A stretch of DNA of 64,000 nt. Origin: PALSA-894 sp034669145 (GTDB taxonomy: Bacteria > Pseudomonadota > Alphaproteobacteria > Rhizobiales > Xanthobacteraceae). Each line of letters opens with the position of its first letter. The first letter of the stretch is position 1. The stretch is from NCBI GenBank assembly GCA_034669145.1, contig JAXDNY010000261.1, positions 1 through 64,000 of the forward strand. The letters run 5' to 3'. Below the pieces are notes generated by a model, which saw only the letters and a program-made list of their open reading frames with translations, had not been told where the DNA came from and did not search any database. This document shows, one piece after another, positions 6,600-15,907 of this stretch. Both the position numbers and the translations under genes were made by a program.

Positions 6600-7040
6600 A
6601 TGTCTCCCACCCGCACCCGCATCGTCGCGGAGACGCGTGCCTGGATTGGCACGCCCTACCGCCATCAGGCTTCGCTGCACGGCGTCGGCTGCGACTGCCT
6701 CGGCCTCGTGCGCGGGGTGTGGCGCGCGATCCATGGCAGCGAGCCGGAGGCGACGCCCGCCTACACGCGCGACTGGGCCGAGGCGTCCGGTTTTGAGTCG
6801 CTCGCCGAGGCCGCGCGGCGGCATCTCGTTGAGCTCGACGACTTGCACACGTTCGCGCCCGGCGATGTTCTCTTGTTTCGCTACGCCAACCGTTATCCCG
6901 CCAAGCATGCCGCGATCGCGACCGCGCCCGACCTGATGGTGCACGCGCATGACGGCGCTGCCGTCGCGGAGGTCGCCATCGCGCCGTGGTGGCGGCGGCG
7001 CCTGGCGTATGCGTTCGCCTTTCCTGATGTGAGGGGGTGA
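6600..7040 (+). CDS. GTA gp14-like NlpC/P60 cell-wall peptidase
   Basis: 146 residues. It matches phage/GTA NlpC/P60 peptidases (orfg14 of Rhodobacter GTA), thought to cleave peptidoglycan during DNA entry. Seen: TRAWIGTPYRHQAS, the catalytic cysteine motif GCDCLGLVRG (Cys33 likely nucleophile), FAPGDVLLFR, and KHAAIA with the catalytic histidine. A C-terminal WRRRLAYAFAFPD closes the domain. In other GTA clusters this gene directly follows gp13 and precedes gp15; here the toxin array separates it from gp13. ATG 6600 has no strong ribosome site, and upstream DNA is immunity-gene debris, so its original 5' region may have been replaced. Confidence 0.88.
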   Translation: MSPTRTRIVAETRAWIGTPYRHQASLHGVGCDCLGLVRGVWRAIHGSEPEATPAYTRDWAEASGFESLAEAARRHLVELDDLHTFAPGDVLLFRYANRYPAKHAAIATAPDLMVHAHDGAAVAEVAIAPWWRRRLAYAFAFPDVRG

Positions 7041-7099
7041 GCAGAGCATACCTCTGCTTTTTGCCGACCCCGACGCATTGTCCAGAACAAGGCTTCACC

Positions 7100-7264
7100 A
7101 TGGCTTGAATCGACCCCCGCTATGAGGCGGCGCAGCGCAAATATTGGACGCGTGACTGGGAAGAGCTCCGGCGCGAAATTCGCGCAGCAATTCGATTACA
7201 AGTGGGATGGGCAGTCGTTGTGCCCAACCCACTCGGTCAGGTTGTGACGACTTGGCGACGATGA
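7100..7264 (+). pseudogene. Degenerate toxin N-module (TGA at codon 3) after gp14
   Basis: The frame reads MA-stop-IDPRYEAAQRKYW then DWEELRREIRAAIRLQ and ends at TGA 7262-7264. It aligns with the array N-module (MAWIDSRYLDQQRK..., WDELK.EI), with the tryptophan codon TGG changed to TGA. The rest of the module and any toxin domain are missing. It is preceded by ATTGTCCAGAACAAGGCTTC rather than a gp13 remnant and is more diverged than units A-D, so it is an older fossil unit. The orphan immunity gene at 7299 follows 34 bp later. Confidence 0.7.
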
Positions 7265-7298
7265 CTGATAAGCTGGACGCAACAAGCCCGAGGTCAAT

Positions 7299-7568
7299 AT
7301 GCGCAGCATAACCGCTTTGGAAGCGCGAGTGAGAGAAATCCTGCTGCAGTCTTGGGACCCCATCGGGATTGCGGGGGTCGCGGCTGCCAGGGATGAGTAC
7401 GATCAGTACGTCAAGCCGATCACGACAATGATTACGACCGGCACGTCAGTTGACGAATTATCGCGATATCTGGCGGAGATCGAGACGGATCGCATGGGCT
7501 TGAAAAGCGATTACCGTCGCGCGCAGTCTGTCGCCATGAAGCTGCGGGAGATCGCACGCACTCCCTAG
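7299..7568 (+). CDS. Orphan immunity-like protein
   Basis: 89 residues, helical and soluble: RVREILLQSWDPIGIAGVAA, DEYDQYVKPITTMITTGTS, YLAEIETDRMGLKSDYRRAQ. The WDPIG...DEYD.Y pattern recalls small immunity proteins of contact-dependent inhibition and polymorphic-toxin loci, but I cannot assign a family. It is paralogous to the broken gene at 6270. It lies between a fossil toxin module and the gp15 gene and appears intact. Confidence 0.65.
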   Translation: MRSITALEARVREILLQSWDPIGIAGVAAARDEYDQYVKPITTMITTGTSVDELSRYLAEIETDRMGLKSDYRRAQSVAMKLREIARTP

Positions 7569-7574
7569 CGCGAC

Positions 7575-7806
7575 CGACCCATCGGGTCGAATGCTCTACC
7601 GGCTCGCGCGGGGGAGTTCGCCAACCGAAGGTCGGCGGGTGGGGGTGATTGCGAAGCAAGCTTCACCCCGCCCCGGCTCGCATTCGCCATAGCGCGTCGA
7701 AGACGCGCGTAAACGCGCTTTAGGCTTCATGCTCGCCGACCCTCCCCCTCCAGGGGAGGGTGATCTGAGTTCGCGGCACCGCCACGACAACACAATCGAG
7801 TCAATC
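7575..7806. other. Intergenic region before gp15 with hairpins and a dispersed repeat
   Basis: It contains a CGACCC/GGGTCG hairpin (7575-7589) right after the array, possibly a weak terminator lacking a T run. It also holds the 38-bp dispersed repeat at 7687-7724 and a perfect 9-bp stem ACCCTCCCC/GGGGAGGGT (7739-7761). No gene is seen. It marks a likely transcription boundary between the array and gp15. Confidence 0.5.
7687..7724 (+). repeat. 38-bp dispersed repeat, copy 1
   Basis: CCATAGCGCGTCGAAGACGC followed by GCGTAAACGCGCTTTAGG. It has an AGCGCGT/ACGCGCT dyad and is nearly identical to 63646-63683, 56 kb away. Both lie in intergenic DNA. Confidence 0.7.
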
Positions 7807-10800
7807 ATGGCCGCACTTGTTCTTTCCGTCGCCGGCGCCGCGGTCGGCGGCGCTGTGTTCGGCCCGGCCGGCGCGATTGCAGGGCGCATCGCCGGCGCGA
7901 TCGGCGGTAGCCTGATCGACCGCGCGCTGTTTTCCTCGCACACCGAGCGCAACGTCGAAGGCCCGCGCCTTGCCGATCTCGACGTCATGGCCTCGACCGA
8001 GGGCGCGCCGATCCCGCGCATCTATGGCCGCGCGCGGCTCGCCGGCCAGGTGATCTGGGCAACCAAGATCGAGGAGGTGGTGTCGTTCCACAGCGATACC
8101 GAAGGCGGGAAGGGCGGCCCGACCGCCACCACCAACAGGACGACCTATACTTACTTCGCCAATTTCGCCGTCGGCCTGTGCGCCGGGCCGATCGGCCGCG
8201 TCGGCCGTATCTGGGCGGACGGCAAGCCGCTCGATCTGTCCGGCGTGACGTTCCGCACCTATACCGGAGCTGAGAGCCAGACACCGGATCCGCTGATCGT
8301 CGCGCGCGAGGGCGCCGGGAACGCACCGGCCTATCGCGGGCTCGCCTATGTGGTGTTCGAGCGCTTAGCCCTCGCCGATTTCGGCAACCGCATTCCGCAG
8401 CTGTCCTTCGAGCTGATGCGCCCGCTCGGGCGGCTCGAGAAGATGACGCGCGCCGTCACGCTCATTCCCGGCACCACCGAGTTCGGCTACGAGCCCGGCA
8501 CCGTGATGCGGCTGATGGGCCCGGGTCAGTTCGCCGCCGAGAACCGTCATGTTGCGCATGCGGCCTCCGATGTCGAGGCCGCGCTCGACGATCTGCAGGC
8601 CACGTGCCCGAACGTCGAACGCGTCGCGGTCGTCGTCGCGTGGTTCGGCAATGATCTGCGCGCGGACAATTTCTCGCTCACGCCCAAGGTCGATTCCGCG
8701 ATCAAGCAGACGTTCCCGCTGAGCTGGTCGGTCGCGGGTATTCCACGCATCGTCGCGCCGGTGGTTTCCACGGTCGGCGGCCGTCCTGCGTTCGGCGGCA
8801 CGCCGTCGGACGACAGCGTGACCCATCTGATCCAGGAGCTGCGCGCGCGCGGCCTGAAGATCACGCTCTATCCGTTCGTGATGATGGACATTCCGGCCGG
8901 CAATGCGCTGACCGATCCTTACACCGGCGCTGCCTCGCAGCCGACCTATCCCTGGCGCGGGCGCATCACCTGCAACCCGGCGCCCGGCCGTCCCGGCTCG
9001 CCTGACGGCACGTCAGCGGCGGCGACGCAGGTCGATGCGTTCTTCGGCAGCGGTATTGGCGACGGGCGCTATCGCCACATGGTGCTGCACTACGCGCAGC
9101 TTGCCGCGGACGCGGGCGGCGTCGATGCGTTCCTGATCGGCTCGGAGCTGCGCGGGCTGACGCGTGTGCGCTCGGCTTCGGGAGTCTACCCGGCGGTGAC
9201 GCGGCTGATCACGCTCGCCGCCGACGTGAAGGCGATCCTCGGCTCCGGCACGATCGTCACCTACGCGGCGGACTGGACCGAGTACGGCGCGCATGTGGTG
9301 GATGGCGGCGCAAGCGAAGTACGCTTTCCGCTCGATCCGCTCTGGGCGTCGGCGGCAACCGATGTGGTCGGCATCGATTATTACGCGCCGCTCGCCGACT
9401 GGCGCGACGGTGCCGCGCATCTCGACCGGCAGATCGCCGACACGATCTACGATCTCGATTATCTCGCCGGAAACCTGCGCGGCGGCGATGCCTACGACTG
9501 GTATTACGCGAACGATGCGGCGCGCGCCGCGCAAACGCGCACGCCGATCACCGACGGCCTGGGCAAGCCCTGGGTCTTCCGCGTCAAGGACATCTGCAAC
9601 TGGTGGAGCAATTCGCATTACGAGCGCGTCGGCGGCAGCGAGCTTGGCTCGCACACCGGCTGGGTGGCGCAGAGCAAGCCGATCTGGCTCACGGAGATCG
9701 GCTGCGGCGCGGTCGACAAGGGCGCGAACCAGCCGAGCGTGTTTCCCGATCCGAAGTCGGCCGAGTCCGGCCTGCCGTATTTCTCCACGGGCAAGCGCGA
9801 CGACCTCGTTCAGCGCCGCATGCTCGAAGCCGCGTTGCAGACCTTCGACCCCGCGCACGGCGCGACGCTCACGAACAATCCGGTTTCGTCCGTCTATGGC
9901 GGGCGCATGCTCGAGCCGTCCGCGATCCATCTGTGGACCTGGGATGCGCGGCCCTATCCGTTTTTTCCCGCCGCGCTCGATGTGTGGAGCGACGGGCCGA
10001 ACTGGGAGACCGGGCATTGGCTGACCGGCCGGCTCGGCGGCGCGCCGCTCGATGCGCTCATCGCCGCGATCCTCGACGATGCGGGCATCGGCGGCTACGA
10101 CACGTCTGCGCTGGGGGAGGGACCAGACGGCTACGTCATCGACCGCCCGATGTCGCCGCGTGCCGCGATCGAGCCGCTCGCGCTCGCCTACACGTTCGAG
10201 GCGAGCGAGGATGGCGCTGTCATGCGCTTTCGTCCGCGCGGCGGCGATCCTGTCATTGCGCTGACCGAAGACGACCTCGTATTGCCGGAGGACGCGGCGC
10301 CGCTGCGGCTCACGCGCGCGCAGGAAACCGAATTGCCGCGCGAGGTCTCGATCGGCTTCACCGATGCCGAGTCCGACTATCGCCGCTCCGCCGTGACCTC
10401 GCGCCGCCTCGTCGGCGGCGCGGCACGCGCCTCGCACGCGGATTTGAGCGTCATCACCAATGATGCAGCGATGGAGCGGCGCGCCGAAATCTGGCTGCAG
10501 GATCTGTGGGCGGGGCGCGAGAGCGCCGAGTTCGCGCTGCCGCCGAGCGCGCTCGCACTCACGCCAGGCGACGTGATCACGCTCGACGCCGGCGGACGAG
10601 AGCGAACGCTCGAATTACGGGCAACCGTCGACACCGAGCAGCGCCGCATCAGCGCGCGCTCCATCGATGCCGATGTGTTCGCGCTGGCCGCCGAACCGCC
10701 GCGCCGGCCTCCGCCGCCGATGCCGCCGCCGCTTGGGCCGGTGCAGGCCGTGCTGCTTGAACTCCCGATGCTGCCGGGCGACGAGCCGCCGGTCACCGCG

Positions 10801-11672
10801 CATCTCGCGGTCTACGCCAATCCGTGGCCGGGACCGGTCGCGGTCTGGCGCTCGCTCGACGACGGGGCGAGCTACCAGCAGTTCGCGATTGTCACGGCGC
10901 CCGCCATCATGGGTGCGACGCTGGACGATCTCCCGGCGGGACCGACGAGCCGCTGGGACAAGGTCGCGCACGCGCGCGTGAAGCTTTTCGGCGGCGCGCT
11001 TGCGTCCGCATCCGACCTGCGCGTGCTGAGCGGCGCCAATGCGGCGGCCGTGCAGCGTCCCGATGGCGCGTGGGAAATTTTGCAGTACGCCAACGCGGTG
11101 CTCACCGCCGAGCGAACCTATGAACTGTCGCGCCTGCTGCGCGGAGAGCTCGGCAGCGAAGCCGCGATTGGCGCGCCGCTGGCGGCGGGCGCTCCGTTCG
11201 TCCTGCTCGATCCGCACGTCATTCCGGTCGGCGCGGGCTTGAAACCATCGGGCGGCGCATGCGGCTGCGCGTTGTCGCGGCGAACCGCGATCATGGCGAC
11301 CCGAGCGCTGTCGAGATCGAGCTGCGGCCGAAGCCGCTTGCGTTTGCGCCGCTCAGCGTCGTTCATCTTGCAGCCCGTCGCGAGACCGGTGGCGTGCGCT
11401 TCTCGTGGCGCACACGCAGGCGTGGCCTCGCCGGCGTCAGTTTCGCGGCACGCATCGATCTCGGCGAGGCAGTTGCGTCCTACGAGCTTGAAATTCTATC
11501 CGGTTCGACGGTGCTGCGCACGCTGTCGGCGACGTCACCGTCGACGCTTTACGCCACGAGTGACGAGACGCTCGACTTCGGCAGCGCCCAATCGAGCTTC
11601 AGCGTGCGTCTCTATCAGATGTCGGCGGCCGTCGGCCGCGGCCTGCCTGCCACCGCCACTCTCATCCCTTAA
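7807..11672 (+). CDS. GTA gp15-like tail hub / host-specificity protein (apparent 1-base frameshift)
   Basis: A ~1289-residue protein if one base is restored. The N-terminus (VLSVAGAAVGGAVFGPAGAI) is glycine/alanine rich and hydrophobic as in gp15/phage tip proteins. GAPIPRIYGRARLAGQVIWA and the large hydrolase-like middle (GIDYYAPLADWRDG, KPIWLTEIGCGAVDKG) fit the GTA TIM-barrel-like domain. The C-terminal part fits the phage-tail fold. At the AAA run 11242-11244 the frame is lost. Adding one A gives GLKTIGRRMRLRVVAANRDH and the expected gp15 C-terminus (SAVVGRGLPATATLIP) to TAA 11670-11672. Without it, translation runs into 140 unrelated Arg/Ser-rich residues. This is a recent null mutation or a homopolymer sequencing error. 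Start ATG 7807 is chosen by homology. Confidence 0.85.
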
Positions 11673-11681
11673 GGGGTCTTA

Positions 11682-13469
11682 ATGAGCGCATCAGCCAATC
11701 TTGCGCTGCCTTTCATCGAAGGCGGCGAGCTTCTCCCTGACGTGACCTTGAACGAGACGCTGCGCCTGATCGACACGCTGGTGCAACTCGCGATCGTCGA
11801 CCGCGATCTCAATGTACCGCCGGGCTCGCCCGCCGAGGGGCAGCGCTGGATCGTGAAGGCGAGCCCGAGCCCGACCGGCGCGTGGGCCGGGCATGGCAAT
11901 CATGTTGCGGCTTGGCAGGACGGCGGCTGGGTGTTCTGCGCGCCTCGGACCGGCTGGTTCGCCTATGTGATCGACGAGGGCGCGCTGATCGCATGGAGCG
12001 GCAGCGCGTGGGTCAGCGCGCTCGCGATGCTGGCGACGTTGCAGAATCTCTCGCTGCTCGGCGTCGGCACCACTGCCGACGCCACCAACCCGTTCAGCGC
12101 CAAGCTCAACAATGCACTGTGGGTGGCCAAGACCGTCGCGGAAGGCGGCGACGGGCATCTGCGCTACAAATTGAGCAAGGAGAGTGCCGCGAAGACGCTC
12201 TCGCTCCTCTTCCAGGACAATTTCTCCGGCCGCGCCGAGATCGGGCTCACCGGCGACGATGATTTTCATTTCAAGGTTTCGGCCGACGGCTCGAGTTGGC
12301 TCGACGCCATCGTGATCGACAAGTCGACCGGCAAGCTGACGGTGCAAGGTTTCACCGATCCGGCCGCCGCGCGCGCGTCCGCCTATGCGGCGCCGTTCGA
12401 TGCGCTCGCCTTCAACGGCTTGCAGGTTAACGGCGCGATGGAGGTCAGCCAGGAGAACGGCGCATCCAGTGTGACGCTGACCGCTACGAGCTCACTACAG
12501 AACAAGTATCTCGTCGACGGCGTGATGGCCGCCTATCGCGGCACGTTCGTCGCCGCCGGGCAGCAAGTCACGGACGCGCCGGCGGGCTATCGCAATTCGC
12601 TGAAATTCACGGTGTCGACGGCGCAGGCTTCGCTTGGTTCGAACGATGAACTGTCGGTGCTGATCCCCATTGAAGGCGTGCGCGTCTCGCGTCTCGCACT
12701 CGGCGCAGGCAGCGCAGCCTCGATCTCGTTCGGCTTCTGGGTCAAGGCGCATCGCACCGGCAGCTATTCCCGCTCGCTGCGCAACAGCGCGAAGAACCGC
12801 GCCTATCCGTTCAGCTTCACGGTCAGCAGTGCCGACACGTGGGAGTTCAAAACCGCGACCGTGACGGGCGACACATCCGGTACGTGGCTGACCGATACCG
12901 GGGTCGGTCTCTACCTCAATGTTTGCATCGCGGGCGGTTCGTCGCGCGTCGGAACGGCCGGCGCATGGGCGGGCAGCGACACCAGCGGAGCGACAGGCAC
13001 GACCAACGGCGTTGCCGCCACCAGCGACACATTCCAGATCACCGGGTTGATCGTGTTGCCCGGCATCGAACGGCCAATGTCGGACCGGGCCCCGTTCCTC
13101 ATGCGCCCGTTCGATCAGGAATTGACGCTTTGCAAGCGCTATTGGGAATCGACTTACGATTACGGCACGCTGCCCGGCACCTCCACCGATGCCGGCGTGT
13201 GGAACGCGCAGGCCGATTCCGCCAGCGCGATGAAGACCCTGTTTGCCTTCTCGGTCCAAAAGAGACTCACGCCGACCGTGACGCTCTACACCGGGAATGT
13301 CAGCGGCGGCGCTCAGACCGGTAAATGGACGGCACCCGGGGCGTCGGTGACCGGTGCAGCGTCGGCGCAGGCCATCGGCGCGAAGGGTTGGCAATACATT
13401 CTCAGCTCCGGATTGACCACGGGCATTTGGTATTACGGCCACTACGTCGCCGACGCGCGGCTGCAATGA
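11682..13469 (+). CDS. DUF2793 domain GTA/phage tail protein
   Basis: 595 residues. The first ~120 match DUF2793 (LALPFIEGGELLPDVTLNET, LNVPPGSPAEGQRWIVKASP, WVFCAPRTGWFAYVIDE). DUF2793 occurs in phage and GTA proteins at the tail tip. Residues ~120-230 look like repetitive beta structure, and the C-terminal half is a Gly/Ser/Thr-rich beta domain (SDTWEFKTATVTGDTSGTW) resembling receptor-binding or carbohydrate-binding jelly rolls. It starts 9 bp after gp15, so they are co-transcribed. It may determine recipient surface binding; that role is inferred. Confidence 0.82.
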   Translation: MSASANLALPFIEGGELLPDVTLNETLRLIDTLVQLAIVDRDLNVPPGSPAEGQRWIVKASPSPTGAWAGHGNHVAAWQDGGWVFCAPRTGWFAYVIDEGALIAWSGSAWVSALAMLATLQNLSLLGVGTTADATNPFSAKLNNALWVAKTVAEGGDGHLRYKLSKESAAKTLSLLFQDNFSGRAEIGLTGDDDFHFKVSADGSSWLDAIVIDKSTGKLTVQGFTDPAAARASAYAAPFDALAFNGLQVNGAMEVSQENGASSVTLTATSSLQNKYLVDGVMAAYRGTFVAAGQQVTDAPAGYRNSLKFTVSTAQASLGSNDELSVLIPIEGVRVSRLALGAGSAASISFGFWVKAHRTGSYSRSLRNSAKNRAYPFSFTVSSADTWEFKTATVTGDTSGTWLTDTGVGLYLNVCIAGGSSRVGTAGAWAGSDTSGATGTTNGVAATSDTFQITGLIVLPGIERPMSDRAPFLMRPFDQELTLCKRYWESTYDYGTLPGTSTDAGVWNAQADSASAMKTLFAFSVQKRLTPTVTLYTGNVSGGAQTGKWTAPGASVTGAASAQAIGAKGWQYILSSGLTTGIWYYGHYVADARLQ

Positions 13470-13534
13470 CGGCTGCCGCGTAACCCGGCTCGTGCCGCCG
13501 CTTCCACACTCACTTTCAACACTCGAGGTTTCCA

Positions 13535-13720
13535 ATGCGGGCAACTCTGCCAGCGCTGGCGTTCGCCTGCGCGCTTCTCACCTCCGTGGCCGGCGCGGAG
13601 CCGGCCGCGCGCGTGGCGCAGATGTCGCGCGACGTGACCGACGCGGTGCGCAAGCAGCGCGCCGAGAAACACGAGCGCCCGTGCGCGCCGTGCGGCTGCA
13701 CGCGGGAGGGCCACCGATGA
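13535..13720 (+). CDS. Small exported protein of the GTA lysis module
   Basis: 61 residues with a clear signal-peptide-like start (MRATLPALAFACALLTSVAG, cut near AGA-EP), then a charged helix and a cysteine-containing tail (CAPCGC). Its end overlaps the ATG of the muramidase gene by 4 bases. Position and size recall small spanin- or Rz1-like lysis accessories, but there is no lipobox that I trust, so function is unknown. A CGAGG ribosome site precedes ATG 13535. Confidence 0.55.
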   Translation: MRATLPALAFACALLTSVAGAEPAARVAQMSRDVTDAVRKQRAEKHERPCAPCGCTREGHR

Positions 13721-14496
13721 GCGCGAACTGCTATGCCGAGTCGATCCGCCGCCTGCTCAAGAGCGAAGGCGGCTACGTCAATCATCCCTCCGATCCCGGC
13801 GGGCCGACCAATTTCGGCATCACGCTCACTGACTACCGCAAATATGTGAAGGCCGACGCCAGCGCCGCCGATATCCGCGCCATGGATGTCGATGAGGCGA
13901 AGGCGATCTATCGCGCCAAATACTGGGGCGCGATGCGCGGCGACGAACTCCCCGCGGGCGTCGACTATTGCGTATTCGACTATGCGGTCAATTCCGGCAC
14001 CGGCCGCGCGCCGAAGGTGTTGCAGCGCGTTCTCGCCATCCCCGTCACCGGGTGGATGGATGAGGCGACGCTCGCTGCCGCACGCGGACGCGAGGCGCGC
14101 GCGCTGGTCCAGGCGATCTGCGACGAGCGCATGCGCTTCCTGCAAGGGCTCAAAACGTGGGGCGTATTCGGCAAGGGCTGGAGCAAACGCGTCGGCGAGG
14201 TGAGGGCGGCGGCGCTTGCGATGGCCGACCGGGCGGCAGACCGTGCACCGATCCGCGAGGATGCGCCGGCGACGTGCGCGCCCGGCAAGGGTGTCGTGCC
14301 GGTGAACGATGCGGCCCGCAGGGGCACGGCCGGCGGCGCGATCGCGACCGGCGGCGCAGCGGCACAGCAATCGGCGGCGAGCGGCGCGGACTGGATCGTC
14401 ATCGCGCTCATCGTCGTGGCGGCGCTCGCGATCGCGGCGGCCGCCTGGGCGTTCTGGCGCTGGCGGCAGAAGCGCCAGCAGGAAGCGCCGGCGTAG
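13717..14496 (+). CDS. GH108 family muramidase (endolysin) with C-terminal membrane anchor
   Basis: 259 residues. The N-terminal glycosyl hydrolase family 108 domain shows RLLKSEGGYVNHPSDPGGPT, with Glu17 as likely catalytic acid, NFGITLTDYRKY, and the YWGAMRGDELPAGVDYCVFD block. A peptidoglycan-binding-type segment follows (VLQRVLAIPVTGWMDEATL). An Ala/Gly linker leads to one membrane helix (WIVIALIVVAALAIAAAAWA) and a basic tail. It cleaves the glycan backbone, presumably for particle release. It starts at an ATGA overlap with the small exported gene and precedes the holin. The C-terminal anchor suggests a signal-anchor-release or membrane-tethered lysin. Confidence 0.85.
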   Translation: MSANCYAESIRRLLKSEGGYVNHPSDPGGPTNFGITLTDYRKYVKADASAADIRAMDVDEAKAIYRAKYWGAMRGDELPAGVDYCVFDYAVNSGTGRAPKVLQRVLAIPVTGWMDEATLAAARGREARALVQAICDERMRFLQGLKTWGVFGKGWSKRVGEVRAAALAMADRAADRAPIREDAPATCAPGKGVVPVNDAARRGTAGGAIATGGAAAQQSAASGADWIVIALIVVAALAIAAAAWAFWRWRQKRQQEAPA

Positions 14497-14532
14497 GCAC
14501 ATCAGAATCCACACTGATGAAGGAGATGATCC

Positions 14533-15117
14533 ATGGACTGGACGACTGTCGCCGCCAAAGTTGTCAGCCTCGGCGCGCCGATGCTCGGGACCGCGCTCGG
14601 CGGACCGCTCGGCGGCATGGCCGGCAAGGTGCTGGCCGACGCATTCGGCGCCGCGGCCGCGACGCCGGAGGCCGTGCATGCGGCGATCAGCGACAAGGCG
14701 GCGGACCTCAAGCTCGCCGCGGAAGCCGCGCAGAAGGCCGAGACAGAATGGATGTCCGCGCTCGCCGACATCGGCAAGGCACAGGTGAGCGAGGTCGGCG
14801 AAACGATGCGGGCGGAGGCTGCCAGCGAGGACGTGCTGCAGCGCTGGTGGCGCCCGCTTTATGCGCTCGAACTGTCGCTGATCGAATGTCCGGCCTTTGC
14901 CGTTACGCTGCTGCACGCGCTGTGGACCGGCCACGACGCGGGTATCAGCGGGCTGGCCAATCTGTCGGGCCTGCTGATCACCTATTTCGGCGCCCGCTTC
15001 GGCGTGCTCGGCGTCTATGTCAGCGGCCGCACGCGCGAGAAGCAGACCGCGATCACTGGCGAGGATACGCCTTCCATTGTCGGCACGGTGATCAAGGCGG
15101 TGGCACGCAGGCGGTAG
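14533..15117 (+). CDS. GTA holin (3-TM family)
   Basis: 194 residues. It matches the three-transmembrane GTA holin family (PF11351 type). The N-terminus is Gly/Ala-rich (LGAPMLGTALGGPLGGMAGK), a helical region of Ala/Glu follows, then RWWRPLYALELSLIECPAFA, and hydrophobic spans around residues 108-160 (LSGLLITYFGARFGVLGVYV). Such holins permeabilise the inner membrane so the muramidase and particles can leave. It lies 36 bp behind the GH108 gene with GGAG in front of ATG 14533, and it ends the GTA-related block. Confidence 0.85.
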   Translation: MDWTTVAAKVVSLGAPMLGTALGGPLGGMAGKVLADAFGAAAATPEAVHAAISDKAADLKLAAEAAQKAETEWMSALADIGKAQVSEVGETMRAEAASEDVLQRWWRPLYALELSLIECPAFAVTLLHALWTGHDAGISGLANLSGLLITYFGARFGVLGVYVSGRTREKQTAITGEDTPSIVGTVIKAVARRR

Positions 15118-15174
15118 GTCCCTTTCCGCGGTTCCCTCGCGCCTCTATACCGGCGGTCTCGGCGGAGGGCTCCT

Positions 15175-15855
15175 ATGGACGTGCGCGATGCGATTGCGAC
15201 CCGGTATTCCTGCCGGGCTTTTCTGCCGACGCCTGTTCCCCTCGACACCGTCAGCGAGATTCTGGACCGGGCGGCGCGCGCGCCATCCGGCGGCAATCTC
15301 CAGCCCTGGCTGGTGCATGCGATTGCCGGCGAACGGCTTGAAGCGTTGAAGGCGCAGCTGCGCCCGCGTTTCGAGAAGGAAATACCGCGCGGCGAGGGCG
15401 CCGAGTATCAGGTCTATCCGCCCGACTTGACGGAGCCGTACTACACCCGGCGCTCGCGGGTCGGCTCGCAGCTTTACGACTCGATCGGCATCCCGCGCGA
15501 GGACAAGGCCGCCCGGTATCGCCAGTTCGCGCGCAACTACCTGTTCTATGACGCGCCGGTCGGGCTGTTCGTCTCGATGGACCGCATCATGGGCGCGCCG
15601 CAGTGGTCCGATGTCGGCGGCTTCATCCAGAACATCATGCTGCTGGCACGTGCCCACGGGCTGCACAGCTGCGCGCAGGAGGCCTGGACCTCCTGGCACA
15701 AGACCGTCTCGGCCTTCCTGAAACTCCCCCCCGAACACATATTGTTTTGCGGCATCGCGCTCGGTTACGCCGACGACACCGCGCCGATCAACCGCTGGCG
15801 CGCGGAGCGCGAGCCGGTGGAGGTTTTTGCGACATTCGAGGGGTTTGAGGCTTAA
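15175..15855 (+). CDS. Nitroreductase family flavoprotein
   Basis: 226 residues. It matches FMN-dependent nitroreductases: DAIATRYSCRAFLPTPVPLD at the start (FMN phosphate contacts), RAARAPSGGNLQPWLVHAIA, then FVSMDRIMGAPQWSDVGGFI and a C-terminal LFCGIALGYADDTAPINRW. These soluble homodimers reduce nitroaromatics, quinones or enones with NAD(P)H; the substrate cannot be told. It stands alone between the GTA lysis genes and the PepSY/two-component group. GGAGG lies 6-10 bases before ATG 15175. Confidence 0.85.
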   Translation: MDVRDAIATRYSCRAFLPTPVPLDTVSEILDRAARAPSGGNLQPWLVHAIAGERLEALKAQLRPRFEKEIPRGEGAEYQVYPPDLTEPYYTRRSRVGSQLYDSIGIPREDKAARYRQFARNYLFYDAPVGLFVSMDRIMGAPQWSDVGGFIQNIMLLARAHGLHSCAQEAWTSWHKTVSAFLKLPPEHILFCGIALGYADDTAPINRWRAEREPVEVFATFEGFEA

Positions 15856-15907
15856 TCTTGACACTCTCGCGCTTTAGGCGCTTCACCGCTGCAACTGATG
15901 AGGATTC

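Noticed and set aside
9013..10437. 474-codon open frame opposite gp15
   Set aside because: No start signal or family pattern; composition is a GC-rich shadow of the gp15 frame.
1..15117. Ordinary temperate prophage
   Set aside because: No integrase, repressor, att site or replication genes are seen. The gp13-gp14-gp15, DUF2793 and 3-TM holin set fits a GTA-like cluster better, although the head genes lie outside the window.
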